From an uncultured Alphaproteobacteria bacterium (GTDB lineage: Bacteria; Pseudomonadota; Alphaproteobacteria; Caulobacterales; Hyphomonadaceae): DNA of 64,000 nt. Each line of letters starts with the position of its first letter. Position 1 is the stretch's first letter. Location: the NCBI GenBank assembly GCA_903831255.1, contig CAIKWZ010000033.1, positions 1 to 64,000 of the forward strand. Direction: 5' to 3'. The notes under the pieces were generated by a model, which saw only the letters and a list, made by a program, of their open reading frames with translations, ran no database searches and was not told the origin of the DNA. Shown piece by piece: positions 7,630 through 16,162 of this stretch. The position numbers and the translations under genes are program-made.

Positions 7630-8229
7630 ATGAGTCCGATCAAGACCGGATCGTCGAGGGCGACGTCGGCAAAGTCCGCGCCGAAGAAGGCGGCGGTTCA
7701 GAAACCCGTCTCCACAAAGGCTCCGGCGACTAAGGCCCAGCCGGTGAAGACTGCCTCCGTCAAGGCCCCTGTCTCGAAAGATGCCTCGGTTCCCGTTCCG
7801 GAAGCGACGCCGCGGGCTGCTTCCCCAAAGGCGCCTTATCGGCCGACCGAAAGCGAGCCTTATATGGGCAAGCGGCAGCTTGCCTATTTCCGTGAGAAGC
7901 TGGCCGCCTGGAAGGAAGAGATACTCCTGGGCAACCGCGAAACGATCAACGGGATGCAGGAGAATGTCGCTCCCATTCCGGATCTTGTGGATCGCGCTGC
8001 GTCTGAGGCGGATCGTGCTCTTGAGCTGAGAACGCGTGATCGCCAGCGCAAGCTGATCAATAAGATCGATTCAGCGCTGAGGCGGATTGAAATCGGCGAG
8101 TACGGGTATTGCGAGGAAACCGGCGAGCCGATCGGTGTGAAGCGCCTGGAGGCAAGGCCGACCGCCACCCTGTGTCTTGAGGCGCAAGAGCGTCATGAAC
8201 GCAAAGAGCGGACAGTTCGCGACGATTGA
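7630..8229 (+). CDS. dksA: DksA/TraR family RNA polymerase-binding factor
   Basis: DksA enters the secondary channel of RNA polymerase and acts with ppGpp in the stringent response. The ATG at 7630 has GGAG just upstream and gives 199 residues; an upstream start at 7546 adds a stretch unlike the family. Residues 1-75 are a low-complexity K/A/P/S-rich tail not present in E. coli DksA. The conserved part (from YMGKRQLAYFREKL) has the coiled coil with its DxxDxA-like tip (DLVDRAASEAD) and the zinc-finger region YGYCEETGEPIGVKRLEARP. Only two of the four canonical zinc cysteines remain (CEET and TLCLEA), common in alphaproteobacteria. Confidence 0.93.
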   Translation: MSPIKTGSSRATSAKSAPKKAAVQKPVSTKAPATKAQPVKTASVKAPVSKDASVPVPEATPRAASPKAPYRPTESEPYMGKRQLAYFREKLAAWKEEILLGNRETINGMQENVAPIPDLVDRAASEADRALELRTRDRQRKLINKIDSALRRIEIGEYGYCEETGEPIGVKRLEARPTATLCLEAQERHERKERTVRDD

Positions 8230-8297
8230 ACTTGTCCTGCGAGCGATGAACCCTCCTGCGAAGCCTGGTCTCATGGGGGTTCTGGGGATATTGACTG

Positions 8298-8798
8298 ATG
8301 GACACCGCTGAGGCGCCTCTTCTCCTATGGTCTGAGCTGGCTCGAAACTGGGCCTCCGCCTTCACATTCATGGCGGCCCTTGGCGCAGGGCTCTTCGGCC
8401 TTGTCCGGTATCTCCGCTCCGAGAGACTGAGGCAAACTGAGCAGGTCCGGGAACTTTACCGGATGTTTTTTGAATCCTCGCGCTATCGGAGGATCCGCTT
8501 CATCATAGGCGACAAATCCAGTCCTGAGTTCGAAATGCTGAGGGCGGAGATCGCTGCGGGCGGGCTTCCGGGCGAACTTGAAGGCGAGCTTATCGACCTC
8601 CTCAATTTCTTCGAGTTCGTTTCGGGTCTGACCCGGAGAGGCCTGGTCGCCCGTTCGGACGTGGACTGGATGTTCCGAAGTTTCATCGACCGTCTCGCTG
8701 GGGTCGATTTCATTCGTGATTATGTCTTTGGCGGGGACTACGAAGAGCTCGCAGTCATTTTCAGGAAGGCGACGCGGGCCAGGCGCTCCTCCGGCTGA
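8298..8798 (+). CDS. Unknown single-pass membrane protein, 166 aa
   Basis: I do not recognise the family. A membrane segment at about residues 15-38 (WASAFTFMAALGAGLFGLVRYL) is followed by a basic stop-transfer RSERLRQ and a cytoplasmic helical domain of about 120 residues. That domain (FRSFIDRLAGVDFIRDY near its end) resembles DUF4760-like proteins in style, but I cannot confirm the match. It lies between dksA and recR with 68 bp and 189 bp gaps and may be its own transcription unit. The 8799-8987 gap holds nothing I can identify. Confidence 0.7.
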   Translation: MDTAEAPLLLWSELARNWASAFTFMAALGAGLFGLVRYLRSERLRQTEQVRELYRMFFESSRYRRIRFIIGDKSSPEFEMLRAEIAAGGLPGELEGELIDLLNFFEFVSGLTRRGLVARSDVDWMFRSFIDRLAGVDFIRDYVFGGDYEELAVIFRKATRARRSSG

Positions 8799-8987
8799 AA
8801 GGGCTAAGGGCTCAGGCGTCGCCCGGCTGATTTTCTCTGACGTCAGGGGTCGTCTCAGATCCGGCGGAGACATGGTCATAGCCTTCCGAATCAGGCGAGG
8901 TCAGAACCTTCCGCGTCGATAGAGAACGGGTGACGGCTCCCTCTGGCCGGACGATCCGCCGGGACACTGAAAGGGTAACGTCATCTC

Positions 8988-9587
8988 ATGAACCAGCGTT
9001 CGGCGGGGCCCGAAGTCCAGAGACTGATCGAACTCCTTTCGAAACTGCCCGGACTGGGGCCTCGGTCGGCGAGGCGGGTGGCTCTCCATCTGCTCAAGAA
9101 GCCAGATCAGCTGCTGACCTGGCTGGCAACGGCGTTCGCGGATGCGGCTGCCAAGGTTCAGTCCTGCCGTGTCTGTGGAAACTTCGACACTGTGAACCCC
9201 TGTTCGGTCTGCGTGGCCCCCGGGCGTGACGCCTCGGTGATCTGCGCTGTCGAGGAGGTTGGAGATCTCTGGGCCATGGAGCGTTCCGGGGTTTTCAAGG
9301 GCCGATATCATGTGATCGGAGGCGCGTTGTCGGCTCTGGAGGGGATCGGCCCTGACGATCTGAATATCCGCTCGCTCATCGCCCGGGTCGCGTCTGGCGA
9401 GGTGAGGGAGGTCATCCTGGCTCTGAACGCCACGGTGGATGGACAAACGACGGCGCATTACATCACGGATCGTCTTGCTGGCCTGGACGTCCGGATCACC
9501 CGTCTGGCCCAGGGGCTGCCTTTCGGCGGCGAGCTTGATCATCTCGATGATGGCACGATCGCAGCGGCAATGGCGTCCCGGCGCTAG
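8988..9587 (+). CDS. recR: Recombination mediator RecR
   Basis: RecR works with RecO and RecF to load RecA at single-strand gaps. At 199 residues it has the usual length. It shows the helix-hairpin-helix ([20 protein letters not shown], residues about 15-34), a C4 zinc finger (CRVCGNF and [10 protein letters not shown], about 58-79), the TOPRIM segment ([21 protein letters not shown]), and a C-terminal Walker B-like GQTTAHYI. It is usually preceded by dnaX and ybaB in bacteria; here it stands apart, before rmuC. Confidence 0.97.
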   Translation: MNQRSAGPEVQRLIELLSKLPGLGPRSARRVALHLLKKPDQLLTWLATAFADAAAKVQSCRVCGNFDTVNPCSVCVAPGRDASVICAVEEVGDLWAMERSGVFKGRYHVIGGALSALEGIGPDDLNIRSLIARVASGEVREVILALNATVDGQTTAHYITDRLAGLDVRITRLAQGLPFGGELDHLDDGTIAAAMASRR

Positions 9588-9633
9588 ATTGCACGAGCTT
9601 GCCCGGAACATAAATAGAACATAGGGTTGTCTG

Positions 9634-11085
9634 ATGATCGTCGATGTTCTTCATGTCTCGCTGGCGGTTCTTCTCTTCCTCGCCGGGGGGGCGGCTTTGT
9701 GGTTCCGTCAGGGTGCCGGGCCTCGTATCGCGACCCTTGAGACCGCTCTGTCGCTGGAAAAGACAGAACGCGCCCGGGACGACGTTGCTTCCAGAGCGGC
9801 TATGGAGACCCTACGTGCTGAATGCGAAGGGCTGAGATCGCGCGCTGAGGCCGCCGAACAGGCCCAGAGCGCATCATCCGCCCGGATCGCGGAGCGTGAG
9901 CAGGCTCTGGAGCGCGAGCGTGAGCATGTCGCAAGACTGCTTCTGGAGAGCGAGCAGCGCTTTCAGGCGCTCGCCGATGCGGCTCTGCGTCGGTCTCAGG
10001 AGCAGTTCATTCAGGTGGCTGATGAGACATTCAAGAAGCACAAGGAGGGCGCGCAGGGCGAGCTGGGCGCGATGCTGAAGCCGATCCATGACGCGTTCGG
10101 TCAGTTTCGGGACAAGGTCGCGGAGATCGAGAAGGTTCGATCGGAGGATCGCGCCCGTCTGGATGAGCAGATCCGAAATGTCGGCGACAGCGCCCGCGAA
10201 ACGCAACTGGTCGCCGGTCGTCTGGCGACTGCTCTTTCCGCTCCTCGCGGCGGGGGGCGATGGGGAGAGGAGACCCTTCGCAATGTTCTTGAGATGGCGG
10301 GTCTGTCGCCGTACGCAGATTTTCTGGAGCAAACGTCTTCTGAGACAGAAAAGGGCCGGCAGAGGCCCGATGTCATCATTCGTATGCCTGGCGGCCGCGA
10401 GCTTGTGATCGATTCGAAGGTCTCACTTGATGATTATCTAGCGGCCATGGATGAGACCGATCCGGCGGCGCGCAAGCAGAGAATGGCGGCGCATGCGGGA
10501 CGGGTGCGGGCCCACGTCGCGGGTCTGTCGCGCAAGGATTACTGGAAGGACTTCTCCGAGCGTGTCGACTTTGTCGCGATGTTCATTCCCGGAGAGAATT
10601 TCTATGCGGCGGTCCTTGAACACGACCGCGACATCTTTGATTACGCGGCCAGAAGCAATGTCATCATTGTGACGCCTTCGACCCTTATCGCTCTGGCCAA
10701 GTCTGTCGCCTATGGCTGGCGGCAGGAGCAGATGGCGAAGAATGCCGAGGAAGCCGCCCGTCTGGGTCGGGAGCTTTATGAGCGCCTTGGCAAAATGACA
10801 GAGCATATGGGCCGGGTCGGCAATGGTCTGCTCGGCGCCATCAAGTCGTTCAACGAGATGGTCGGTTCGATGGAGGCCCGGGTGCTGCCTGCGGCCCGTC
10901 GGTTTGAGGAGCTTCAGTTTGCCGATCCGACGCGCGGTATTGAGGATCCCCAGCGAATTGAACTTCTTCCCCGTCAGCCAATGAGGGATGCGGGGGCTGA
11001 GGAGGGGAGGGAAGCAGACGAGAACCCAACCTCGAATACTCTTTCGCCCCCGACCCGAGGTCGCTCCGGGAAGTCCAAGGCCTGA
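9634..11085 (+). CDS. rmuC: DNA recombination protein RmuC
   Basis: A 483-residue RmuC protein, with an N-terminal membrane segment (about 1-25), a long coiled coil (about 28-195, rich in E, R and A), and the RmuC nuclease-like core. The core shows WGEETLRNVLEMAGL, RPDVIIRMPGGRELVIDSKVSLDDY and a PSTLIALAKSVAYGWRQEQ segment. RmuC limits inversions and rearrangements at short inverted repeats; the core is of the PD-(D/E)XK type (D...SKV). It lies 46 bp after recR and 69 bp before def, so the three may be co-transcribed. The last 45 residues are an unconserved, charged tail. Confidence 0.95.
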   Translation: MIVDVLHVSLAVLLFLAGGAALWFRQGAGPRIATLETALSLEKTERARDDVASRAAMETLRAECEGLRSRAEAAEQAQSASSARIAEREQALEREREHVARLLLESEQRFQALADAALRRSQEQFIQVADETFKKHKEGAQGELGAMLKPIHDAFGQFRDKVAEIEKVRSEDRARLDEQIRNVGDSARETQLVAGRLATALSAPRGGGRWGEETLRNVLEMAGLSPYADFLEQTSSETEKGRQRPDVIIRMPGGRELVIDSKVSLDDYLAAMDETDPAARKQRMAAHAGRVRAHVAGLSRKDYWKDFSERVDFVAMFIPGENFYAAVLEHDRDIFDYAARSNVIIVTPSTLIALAKSVAYGWRQEQMAKNAEEAARLGRELYERLGKMTEHMGRVGNGLLGAIKSFNEMVGSMEARVLPAARRFEELQFADPTRGIEDPQRIELLPRQPMRDAGAEEGREADENPTSNTLSPPTRGRSGKSKA

Positions 11086-11154
11086 AGTTGTCGCTGTGCG
11101 TTCTCTCCCTCTGGTCGTCTTGACGCGGAGCTGGGGCGCTCCTAGCTAGCGAGT

Positions 11155-11670
11155 ATGGCCATCCGTCCCATCCTCACTGTTCCTGATCCGATCCTGAAGC
11201 AGGTCTCAAAGCCTGTGGAAGCGGTCACTGATGAGGTGCGAGCGTTGATGGATGACATGCTTGAGACGATGTACGACGCTCCAGGGATAGGCCTTGCCGC
11301 AATTCAGATTGGCGTTCCTCAGCGTGTGATCGTCATGGATCTCGCGAGTGCTGATCAGCCGCGGGCCCCTCGATACTTCGTTAATCCCGAGATTCTGGAG
11401 ACGGTCGAGGACGTTCTGCCTTATGAAGAAGGCTGCCTGTCCGTTCCTGATTTTTTCGACACGGTCGAGCGGCCGGCGCGTGTTCGACTTCGATATCTGG
11501 ACTATCAGGGCCAGCGTGTCGAAGAGTGGGCGGACGGAATGTTTGCGGTCTGTATCCAGCACGAGATGGACCATCTCGAGGGAACGCTGTTCATTGATCA
11601 TCTCTCGCGATTGAAGCGGAACTATGCCGTGAGCAAGGTCAAGAAGGCCAAGAGAACAGCGGCTGCTTGA
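11155..11670 (+). CDS. def: Peptide deformylase
   Basis: Removes the formyl group from the N-terminal methionine of new proteins. The 171-residue protein has all three motifs: GIGLAAIQ at 44-51, EGCLS at 92-96 with the metal-binding Cys94, and HEMDH at 136-140 with two histidine ligands and the catalytic Glu. Methionine aminopeptidase, the next enzyme in N-terminal processing, is encoded at 53440-54273. The commonly linked fmt gene is not next to it here; the neighbour on the other side is convergent. Confidence 0.98.
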   Translation: MAIRPILTVPDPILKQVSKPVEAVTDEVRALMDDMLETMYDAPGIGLAAIQIGVPQRVIVMDLASADQPRAPRYFVNPEILETVEDVLPYEEGCLSVPDFFDTVERPARVRLRYLDYQGQRVEEWADGMFAVCIQHEMDHLEGTLFIDHLSRLKRNYAVSKVKKAKRTAAA

Positions 11671-11693
11671 TGTTGTTTACCCCGGCGCCGCTC

Positions 11694-12134
11694 TCAGGGC
11701 TGGCGGCTGTCAATTGTGGCGTCGCTTGTGTTCGTCATGTCTGAGATCAGTTGTGGCAGGAACGCGAGGGGCCAGAGCATCAGCGCCAAATTGGGCAGAA
11801 ACCAGAGCCAGTCGAACTCCTGAAGGAGTGTCCAGCAACCCACCGCCATTGTTCCTGCGACCATTGTCAGGACGAGCGAGATCAGCGCCCAGGGTCGCCA
11901 GGCGGAATGTTGAAGACCGGCGTAACGAATGGCCAGAATGCCTGTCACGGAAAATGCGATATCCAGCGGGAAGAATGACCAGTTCCAAGCGACGACCCTC
12001 GGGTTGTCCGCTTCCGCATAGAGCCCGGCGTCCGAAATCGTCACCCAACCCAGGACCGATCGGGCGGCCAATGTTCAATAGGCGATGAAGAGCCCGTCGG
12101 TGAGGGTCAGGGCGATCCGCAGGGCGCTCGACAT
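11694..12134 (-). pseudogene. DUF5360 (YvaD-like) membrane protein gene with in-frame TGA
   Basis: Reading from the ATG at 12134 gives MSSALRIALTLTDGLFIAY, then TGA at 12077-12075, then TLAARSVLGWVTIS in the same frame to the stop at 11694. The downstream part has four membrane segments and the hallmark VAWNWSFFPLDIAFSVTG. From memory, YvaD/DUF5360 proteins have a TD.GF.LYW motif near the start, so the TGA sits where a conserved tryptophan (TGG) is expected. A single G-to-A change explains it. The remaining reading frame is intact, so the lesion is recent, or it is a sequence error, or a TTG at 12071 starts a shortened protein of 125 residues. It follows flgH by 9 bp but is unlikely to be flagellar. 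Confidence 0.75.
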
Positions 12135-12143
12135 TGAAAGTGC

Positions 12144-12884
12144 CTAGAAGGGGGCAACGGTGTCGTAGATCCGCCGACCGAAGCGATCTCGCTGAACTGC
12201 GGAGATATCGCCTCTGCCTCCATACGAGACGCGCGCTTCGGCGATTTTCGTATGGGCGATTGTATTGTCGGCAGCGATGTCCTCAGGCCGGATAACTCCT
12301 GAGATCAGGAGTTCTCTCAATTCGTTGTTGATCCGAACTTCCTGGCTGCCTCCGATCACAAGATTTCCGTTCGGCAGCCTGTCGGTTACAACGGCGGCAA
12401 CGGTCAGACTGACGGTCTCTGCACGGTTGACCGTGCCTGATCCGTTTGAGGCTGAGCTGGAGTCGAAGCCGACCGCAGGATCAAGCGACGGTGAGCCTGG
12501 CAGCGCCCTGGTGATGTTCGCTTCCAGTCCCAGAAGGGCCTGGATACCGGCTTCCTCCGATGTGGTTCGGCTGCGCTGGGTCGAATTGTTGACCTGTGCG
12601 CTGTCAGCAATCTCGATGTTGACGGTGAGGATGTCGCCGATTTTGGCTGCACGCTGATCGCCGAAGAAAGAACGTGCTCCAGCCCGCCACAGGGAGTTTG
12701 CGCCAGCGGGCTCTGATTGAGGCGCGGGGTAGGGCATAGAGACTCTTTGCCCGCCTGAGATGCTCGCCGGGTTTGAGATCGGAGATAGTGAGGGGGCGGC
12801 CGCCCGCTCCGCAATGCTTGCGCAACCGCCCGCAATCAGGACGCCGACTGCCAGGGTCGCCAGGCGAGGAGATGTCGTTGACAT
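12144..12884 (-). CDS. flgH: Flagellar L-ring lipoprotein FlgH
   Basis: FlgH forms the L-ring in the outer membrane. The 246-residue protein has a lipoprotein signal with lipobox LIAGGC (Cys21). Conserved parts include SLWRAGARSFFGDQRAAKIGDILTV, then NGNLVIGGSQEVRINNELREL and the closing RIYDTVAPF-type end. It is the last intact gene of flgF-flgG-flgA-flgH, with 11 bp to flgA. The N-terminal 70 residues after the Cys are a flexible Ser/Pro/Ala linker. Confidence 0.97.
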   Translation of the reverse strand: MSTTSPRLATLAVGVLIAGGCASIAERAAAPSLSPISNPASISGGQRVSMPYPAPQSEPAGANSLWRAGARSFFGDQRAAKIGDILTVNIEIADSAQVNNSTQRSRTTSEEAGIQALLGLEANITRALPGSPSLDPAVGFDSSSASNGSGTVNRAETVSLTVAAVVTDRLPNGNLVIGGSQEVRINNELRELLISGVIRPEDIAADNTIAHTKIAEARVSYGGRGDISAVQRDRFGRRIYDTVAPF

Positions 12885-12895
12885 GACTGCTTGTC

Positions 12896-13654
12896 CTATC
12901 TCTGGTTGACGCGGGCTTCCCCCGCGGCGATCGCAACAGCGTCTACCGAGCGACGCGAGTAGCTGTTCAGAACCCGCACACCGTCGCCGGCCGCCGCATC
13001 GTTCTGGGCGAGTCCGTCTACCGACAGACGCAAGCCGGCGGCCGTGTAGTAAAGTTTGACGGGTTCGCCCTTCCGAATAAGGGACGGTGATTTCAGGTCG
13101 CCCTCGAGGACCGGGAGACCTGCTCTGACCGATCGTTTGAGCTCGAGACCCACGATGTCTTCAACTCTTGTGGCGGCGCCTCGAACGGGTCTCGCCGCGT
13201 CCCTGGGGGCCCAGTCCAGATCGTCTGCTGTAAGTCGAGCGCCTCTGGGCAAATCCCGGATCAGAACCAGCACTCCCATGTCAGGCCCGTCTCGCCCCTG
13301 GAGTGTCGTCTGGGCGGTCTGTCTTGCCTGTGGCGCCAAGGGAGCGACGGCGGCCTTCGGCGCGACGCGTGGAGCGGGCGCTATTTCCCGAATAACCAGA
13401 ACAGGTTCGTCGAGTGGTATCGCCAGATGAACGCCGGAGCGACGAGCCACAGACACGAGAAATTCCGGATCGAGCGCTAATGTCTGACCAGGGGGGGGCG
13501 CGGGTCCGATCAGGACCTGTGCCGCCTCGCCTGTGACCGGCGCGACGTCGCCAAGGGAGATCCAGTCTCCCCGCACCGGCGTTTGCGCGATGGCGGGCGA
13601 AAATGAGATCGCTGCGAGGATCAAGCAGAGGAGGGTGTGAAGCGGACGGTTCAT
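12896..13654 (-). CDS. flgA: P-ring assembly chaperone FlgA
   Basis: FlgA is a periplasmic chaperone that helps FlgI build the P-ring. The 252-residue protein has a signal peptide (residues 1-23, cleaved after AIA). A family-variable N-terminal half is followed by a SAF domain at about 128-195 (VLIRDLPRGARLTADDLDW) and a C-terminal domain with VLEGDLKSPSLIRKGEPV and the ending SRRSVDAVAIAAGEARV. It is 3 bp from flgG and so very likely co-transcribed. Confidence 0.95.
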   Translation of the reverse strand: MNRPLHTLLCLILAAISFSPAIAQTPVRGDWISLGDVAPVTGEAAQVLIGPAPPPGQTLALDPEFLVSVARRSGVHLAIPLDEPVLVIREIAPAPRVAPKAAVAPLAPQARQTAQTTLQGRDGPDMGVLVLIRDLPRGARLTADDLDWAPRDAARPVRGAATRVEDIVGLELKRSVRAGLPVLEGDLKSPSLIRKGEPVKLYYTAAGLRLSVDGLAQNDAAAGDGVRVLNSYSRRSVDAVAIAAGEARVNQR

Positions 13655-13657
13655 GAC

Positions 13658-14443
13658 TTAGCGAAGGTTGCTGGCGGAACGAAGCATTTCATCGGTCGCC
13701 GTGATCACCTTGGAGTTCATTTCATAGGCTCGCTGAGCGGTGATGAGGGCCGATATCTCTGTCACGGCGTTCACGTTGGAGCTTTCGAGAAACTTCTGCA
13801 TCAGGGTGCCGAAACCGACGGACCCGGCCTGACCCCGATTTGCGGTTCCAGAGGCTGCGGTCTCGAGGAACAGATTGTCTCCGAATGCTTCGAGGCCTGC
13901 GGGATTGACGAATCGTGCGAGTTCGAGGGCGCCGATATCCTGAGGGGCGCTGCCATCGGCCATGATCGCCTGAACGATACCTTCCCGATTGATTGAGATA
14001 TCGATCGCATCCGAGGGTACGGAAATTCCGGGCGCTACGATAAATCCGTCTTCCGTAACGACCTGACCGTCGGCATTGCGAGAGAAGTTCCCGGCTCGGG
14101 TATAGCTGTCGCGTCCGTCCGGCAGCTGGACGATGAAGTACCCTTCGCCCTGGATCGCTACATCATAGGCGTTGCCCGACTGGCTGACGCCGCCTTGCTC
14201 GGTGATCCGGTAGACTGAACCGGCTTTGACCCCTGCGCCGACCTGAACGCCGGTCGGAACGATCGTACCTGCTTCTGAAGAGGTGACGCCCATTCTCTCG
14301 ACATTCTGGTAGAGCAGGTCCTGAAACTCTGCACGCTGGCGTTTGAATCCTGTCGTGTTCATGTTCGCGATGTTGTTCGCGATCACCTCGACATTGAGCT
14401 GTTGGGCCTGCATTCCGGTAGCGGCGGTGTTCAGAGCTCGCAT
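13658..14443 (-). CDS. flgG: Distal rod protein FlgG
   Basis: FlgG makes the distal part of the flagellar rod. The 261 residues are the normal length. The N-terminus has MRALNTAATGMQAQQLNVEV with IANNIANMNTTGFKR, the C-terminus ESSNVNAVTEISALITAQRA and the final TATDEMLRSASNLR. The mid-domain includes GYFIVQLPDGRDSYTRAGNF. It sits 22 bp after flgF and 3 bp before flgA. Confidence 0.98.
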   Translation of the reverse strand: MRALNTAATGMQAQQLNVEVIANNIANMNTTGFKRQRAEFQDLLYQNVERMGVTSSEAGTIVPTGVQVGAGVKAGSVYRITEQGGVSQSGNAYDVAIQGEGYFIVQLPDGRDSYTRAGNFSRNADGQVVTEDGFIVAPGISVPSDAIDISINREGIVQAIMADGSAPQDIGALELARFVNPAGLEAFGDNLFLETAASGTANRGQAGSVGFGTLMQKFLESSNVNAVTEISALITAQRAYEMNSKVITATDEMLRSASNLR

Positions 14444-14465
14444 GAGCGATCGTCCTCTTCAGCGT

Positions 14466-15197
14466 TTACCCGACCCGGGCGAGTTTCTCTATGGAGGTGG
14501 CGCGCAGTTCATCCGCCTGGCTGATCATCTTGCTGACGGACTGATAGGTACGACTAATCTCGATCATCTGAGTGATCTGCTCGATCGCATTGACGTTTGA
14601 TCCTTCGATGAACCCTGACGCCACGCGCAGCGCCTGCGGGGGGCGCGGCGCCTCATCGGTGGCGCGCCAGAGGTTGTCGCCAAGCTTTTCCAGGCCGGCC
14701 GGCGTGTCGAATGCGACGATATCGAGGGCGCCGACGAGAAGTCCATTCTGACTGACCGAGCCGTCGCGTGCGACAGCCACGTTTCCTGCAGTTGGATCAA
14801 GGGTCAGCGGTCCGCCGCCTGCGAGAACCGGCTGTCCTGCCCGGGTTACAAGCTGCCCGGCTGCGTCCAGAGAGAAACGGCCGTCCCGCGTGTAGGCCGG
14901 ACCTGCGGGCGTCTGAACTGTAAAGAAGCCTTCTCCCTCGATCGCCAGGTCCAGCGGGTTGCCTGTTCGCTCCATTTCTCCCGCGGAGAAGTCACGCTGA
15001 AGCGTCCATGCGTCGGCGAATGCGATATCATTGGGGGTGTCGGCCGCGGTGGCCGGGGCTTCCGCAAGGGGGCGCGTGATGACGCTTTCGGCTTTGAACC
15101 CGGCCGTGGTCATATTCGCTAGATTGTTGGCGGTCACGTCCATCCGCTGACGCAGAATCTGCTGCGCGGACAGGCCGACCATGAATGAATTGTCCAT
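14466..15197 (-). CDS. flgF: Proximal rod protein FlgF
   Basis: FlgF is a proximal rod subunit. The 243-residue protein begins MDNSFMVGLSAQQILRQRMD with the conserved NNLANMTTAGFKAE, and ends with GSNVNAIEQITQMIEISRTY. It is shorter and more divergent than FlgG at the start, as is usual. It is the first gene of the minus-strand flgF-flgG-flgA-flgH operon and is divergent from fliL. The 256-bp shared region carries a possible sigma-54 site and FlbD-type palindromes. Confidence 0.97.
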   Translation of the reverse strand: MDNSFMVGLSAQQILRQRMDVTANNLANMTTAGFKAESVITRPLAEAPATAADTPNDIAFADAWTLQRDFSAGEMERTGNPLDLAIEGEGFFTVQTPAGPAYTRDGRFSLDAAGQLVTRAGQPVLAGGGPLTLDPTAGNVAVARDGSVSQNGLLVGALDIVAFDTPAGLEKLGDNLWRATDEAPRPPQALRVASGFIEGSNVNAIEQITQMIEISRTYQSVSKMISQADELRATSIEKLARVG

Positions 15198-15275
15198 CGG
15201 TCGCCGATCGGGCCTGTTCCATGCTCTTCGGCACGAAGCGGCTTGTCATCTGACGGCGCGTTTTCTGCTGCTGCC

Positions 15276-15290
15276 GCAAACCAAGAACCT
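15276..15290 (-). promoter_or_regulatory. Possible sigma-54 promoter of the flgF operon
   Basis: On the minus strand AGGTTCTTGGTTTGC has GG and GC separated by 10 bases and an exact TTTGC -12 half, 79 bp before the flgF start. The -24 half keeps only GG, so the match is partial. Caulobacter flgF is sigma-54 dependent, which makes the site reasonable. Confidence 0.35.
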
Positions 15291-15351
15291 CTATCATCGG
15301 TCGAGGGGGTTAACAGGATATTGCCAGCGATCATTCATCGCCCCCTGAGGG

Positions 15352-15368
15352 TCGGCAAAAGTTGCCGA
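15352..15368. promoter_or_regulatory. FlbD ftr-like palindrome between flgF and fliL
   Basis: TCGGCAAAAGTTGCCGA is a perfect 6-bp dyad around a 5-bp centre. It shares CGGCA-N5-TGCCG with the palindrome at 181-199. It lies 86 bp before fliL and about 60 bp upstream of the possible flgF sigma-54 site. In Caulobacter FlbD binds such sites to activate late and repress early flagellar promoters; this placement would suit both. Confidence 0.6.
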
Positions 15369-15381
15369 TCTCCACGAATCC

Positions 15382-15409
15382 TTAACCAAAGCAGGACGAT
15401 TTTGCCGGG
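15382..15409 (+). promoter_or_regulatory. fliL promoter region: TTAACC half-box plus CGATTTTGCCGGG
   Basis: A TTAACC half-site at 15382-15387 is followed by CGATTTTGCCGGG at 15397-15409. The same 13-mer follows the CtrA-like box of flgB (24378-24390) at almost the same distance. On the other strand the 13-mer contains CCCGGCA, half of the ftr palindrome. It is probably the core early promoter of fliL-fliM. Confidence 0.5.
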
Positions 15410-15453
15410 CAGTCCGCTCTCAGCAGGCGGGCATAGGATGAGGCGCGTCGGTC

Positions 15454-16152
15454 GTGGCAAAGAAAGAAAAGAAAAAAAACAAGGCTGAAGAGCCCGATTC
15501 GGAGGCCCTGAATACGGGCGGCGCTGAAGGGGAAGAAGCGTCGACGCCGGAGAAAAAGAAGTTATCCGGTAAGACTCTGGTCCTTTTTGTGATTCTTCCG
15601 GCGCTTTTGGTGATCGGCGGCGGGGGCGCTGCGGCCTTCATGCTGCTTGGCGGAGCCAAACCGTCGACAGAGGTCGCAGAAGCCGGCGCGGAGGGTGAAG
15701 AGAAGCCCGAGGCCGAGAAAAAGGCCAAGAAGGAGGAGGGCAAAAAGGACGCCAAGGGAGGTTCTGGAGAAGAGGGCGCTGAGGGGGAGACGACGGCGGT
15801 CGCTGCGAGCGAGGTCGGATTGCTCACTGTCGGCGAGCCCGGCGATCCATCCTATTACAAGATGCCGAAAATGATTGTGAACCTTGCTTCGGGGTCAGGT
15901 GGGCGGGCCATCGTCATGCAGCTCGATCTCGTTCTCGAATCAGCAGATGCGAAGAACTTCGATGAAATGACCGTGCTTATGCCGCGGCTGACCGACCAGT
16001 TTCAGACTTTTTTGCGTGAACTGCGCGTAGAGGATCTGGAGGGTTCGGCGGGATCCTACAGGCTTAGGCTCGAGCTCCTCAGGCGGTTCAACATCGTCAT
16101 GGCGCCGGCCAAGATCGATGCGGTGCTGATCGAGGGCATGCTGATCAACTAG
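15454..16152 (+). CDS. fliL: Flagellar basal body-associated protein FliL
   Basis: FliL is an inner-membrane protein next to the stator and supports motor torque. The 232-residue protein starts at a GTG with AGGATGAGG upstream. It has a Lys-rich cytoplasmic tail (MAKKEKKKNK), one membrane segment (about 41-66), a long K/E/A/G linker (about 70-125), and the C-terminal FliL domain from YYKMPKMIVNLASG to the end with LRLELLRRFNIVMAP. The charged linker is longer than in E. coli FliL. It starts an operon with fliM and three further genes. Confidence 0.96.
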   Translation: MAKKEKKKNKAEEPDSEALNTGGAEGEEASTPEKKKLSGKTLVLFVILPALLVIGGGGAAAFMLLGGAKPSTEVAEAGAEGEEKPEAEKKAKKEEGKKDAKGGSGEEGAEGETTAVAASEVGLLTVGEPGDPSYYKMPKMIVNLASGSGGRAIVMQLDLVLESADAKNFDEMTVLMPRLTDQFQTFLRELRVEDLEGSAGSYRLRLELLRRFNIVMAPAKIDAVLIEGMLIN

Positions 16153-16162
16153 GGGACGTCCT

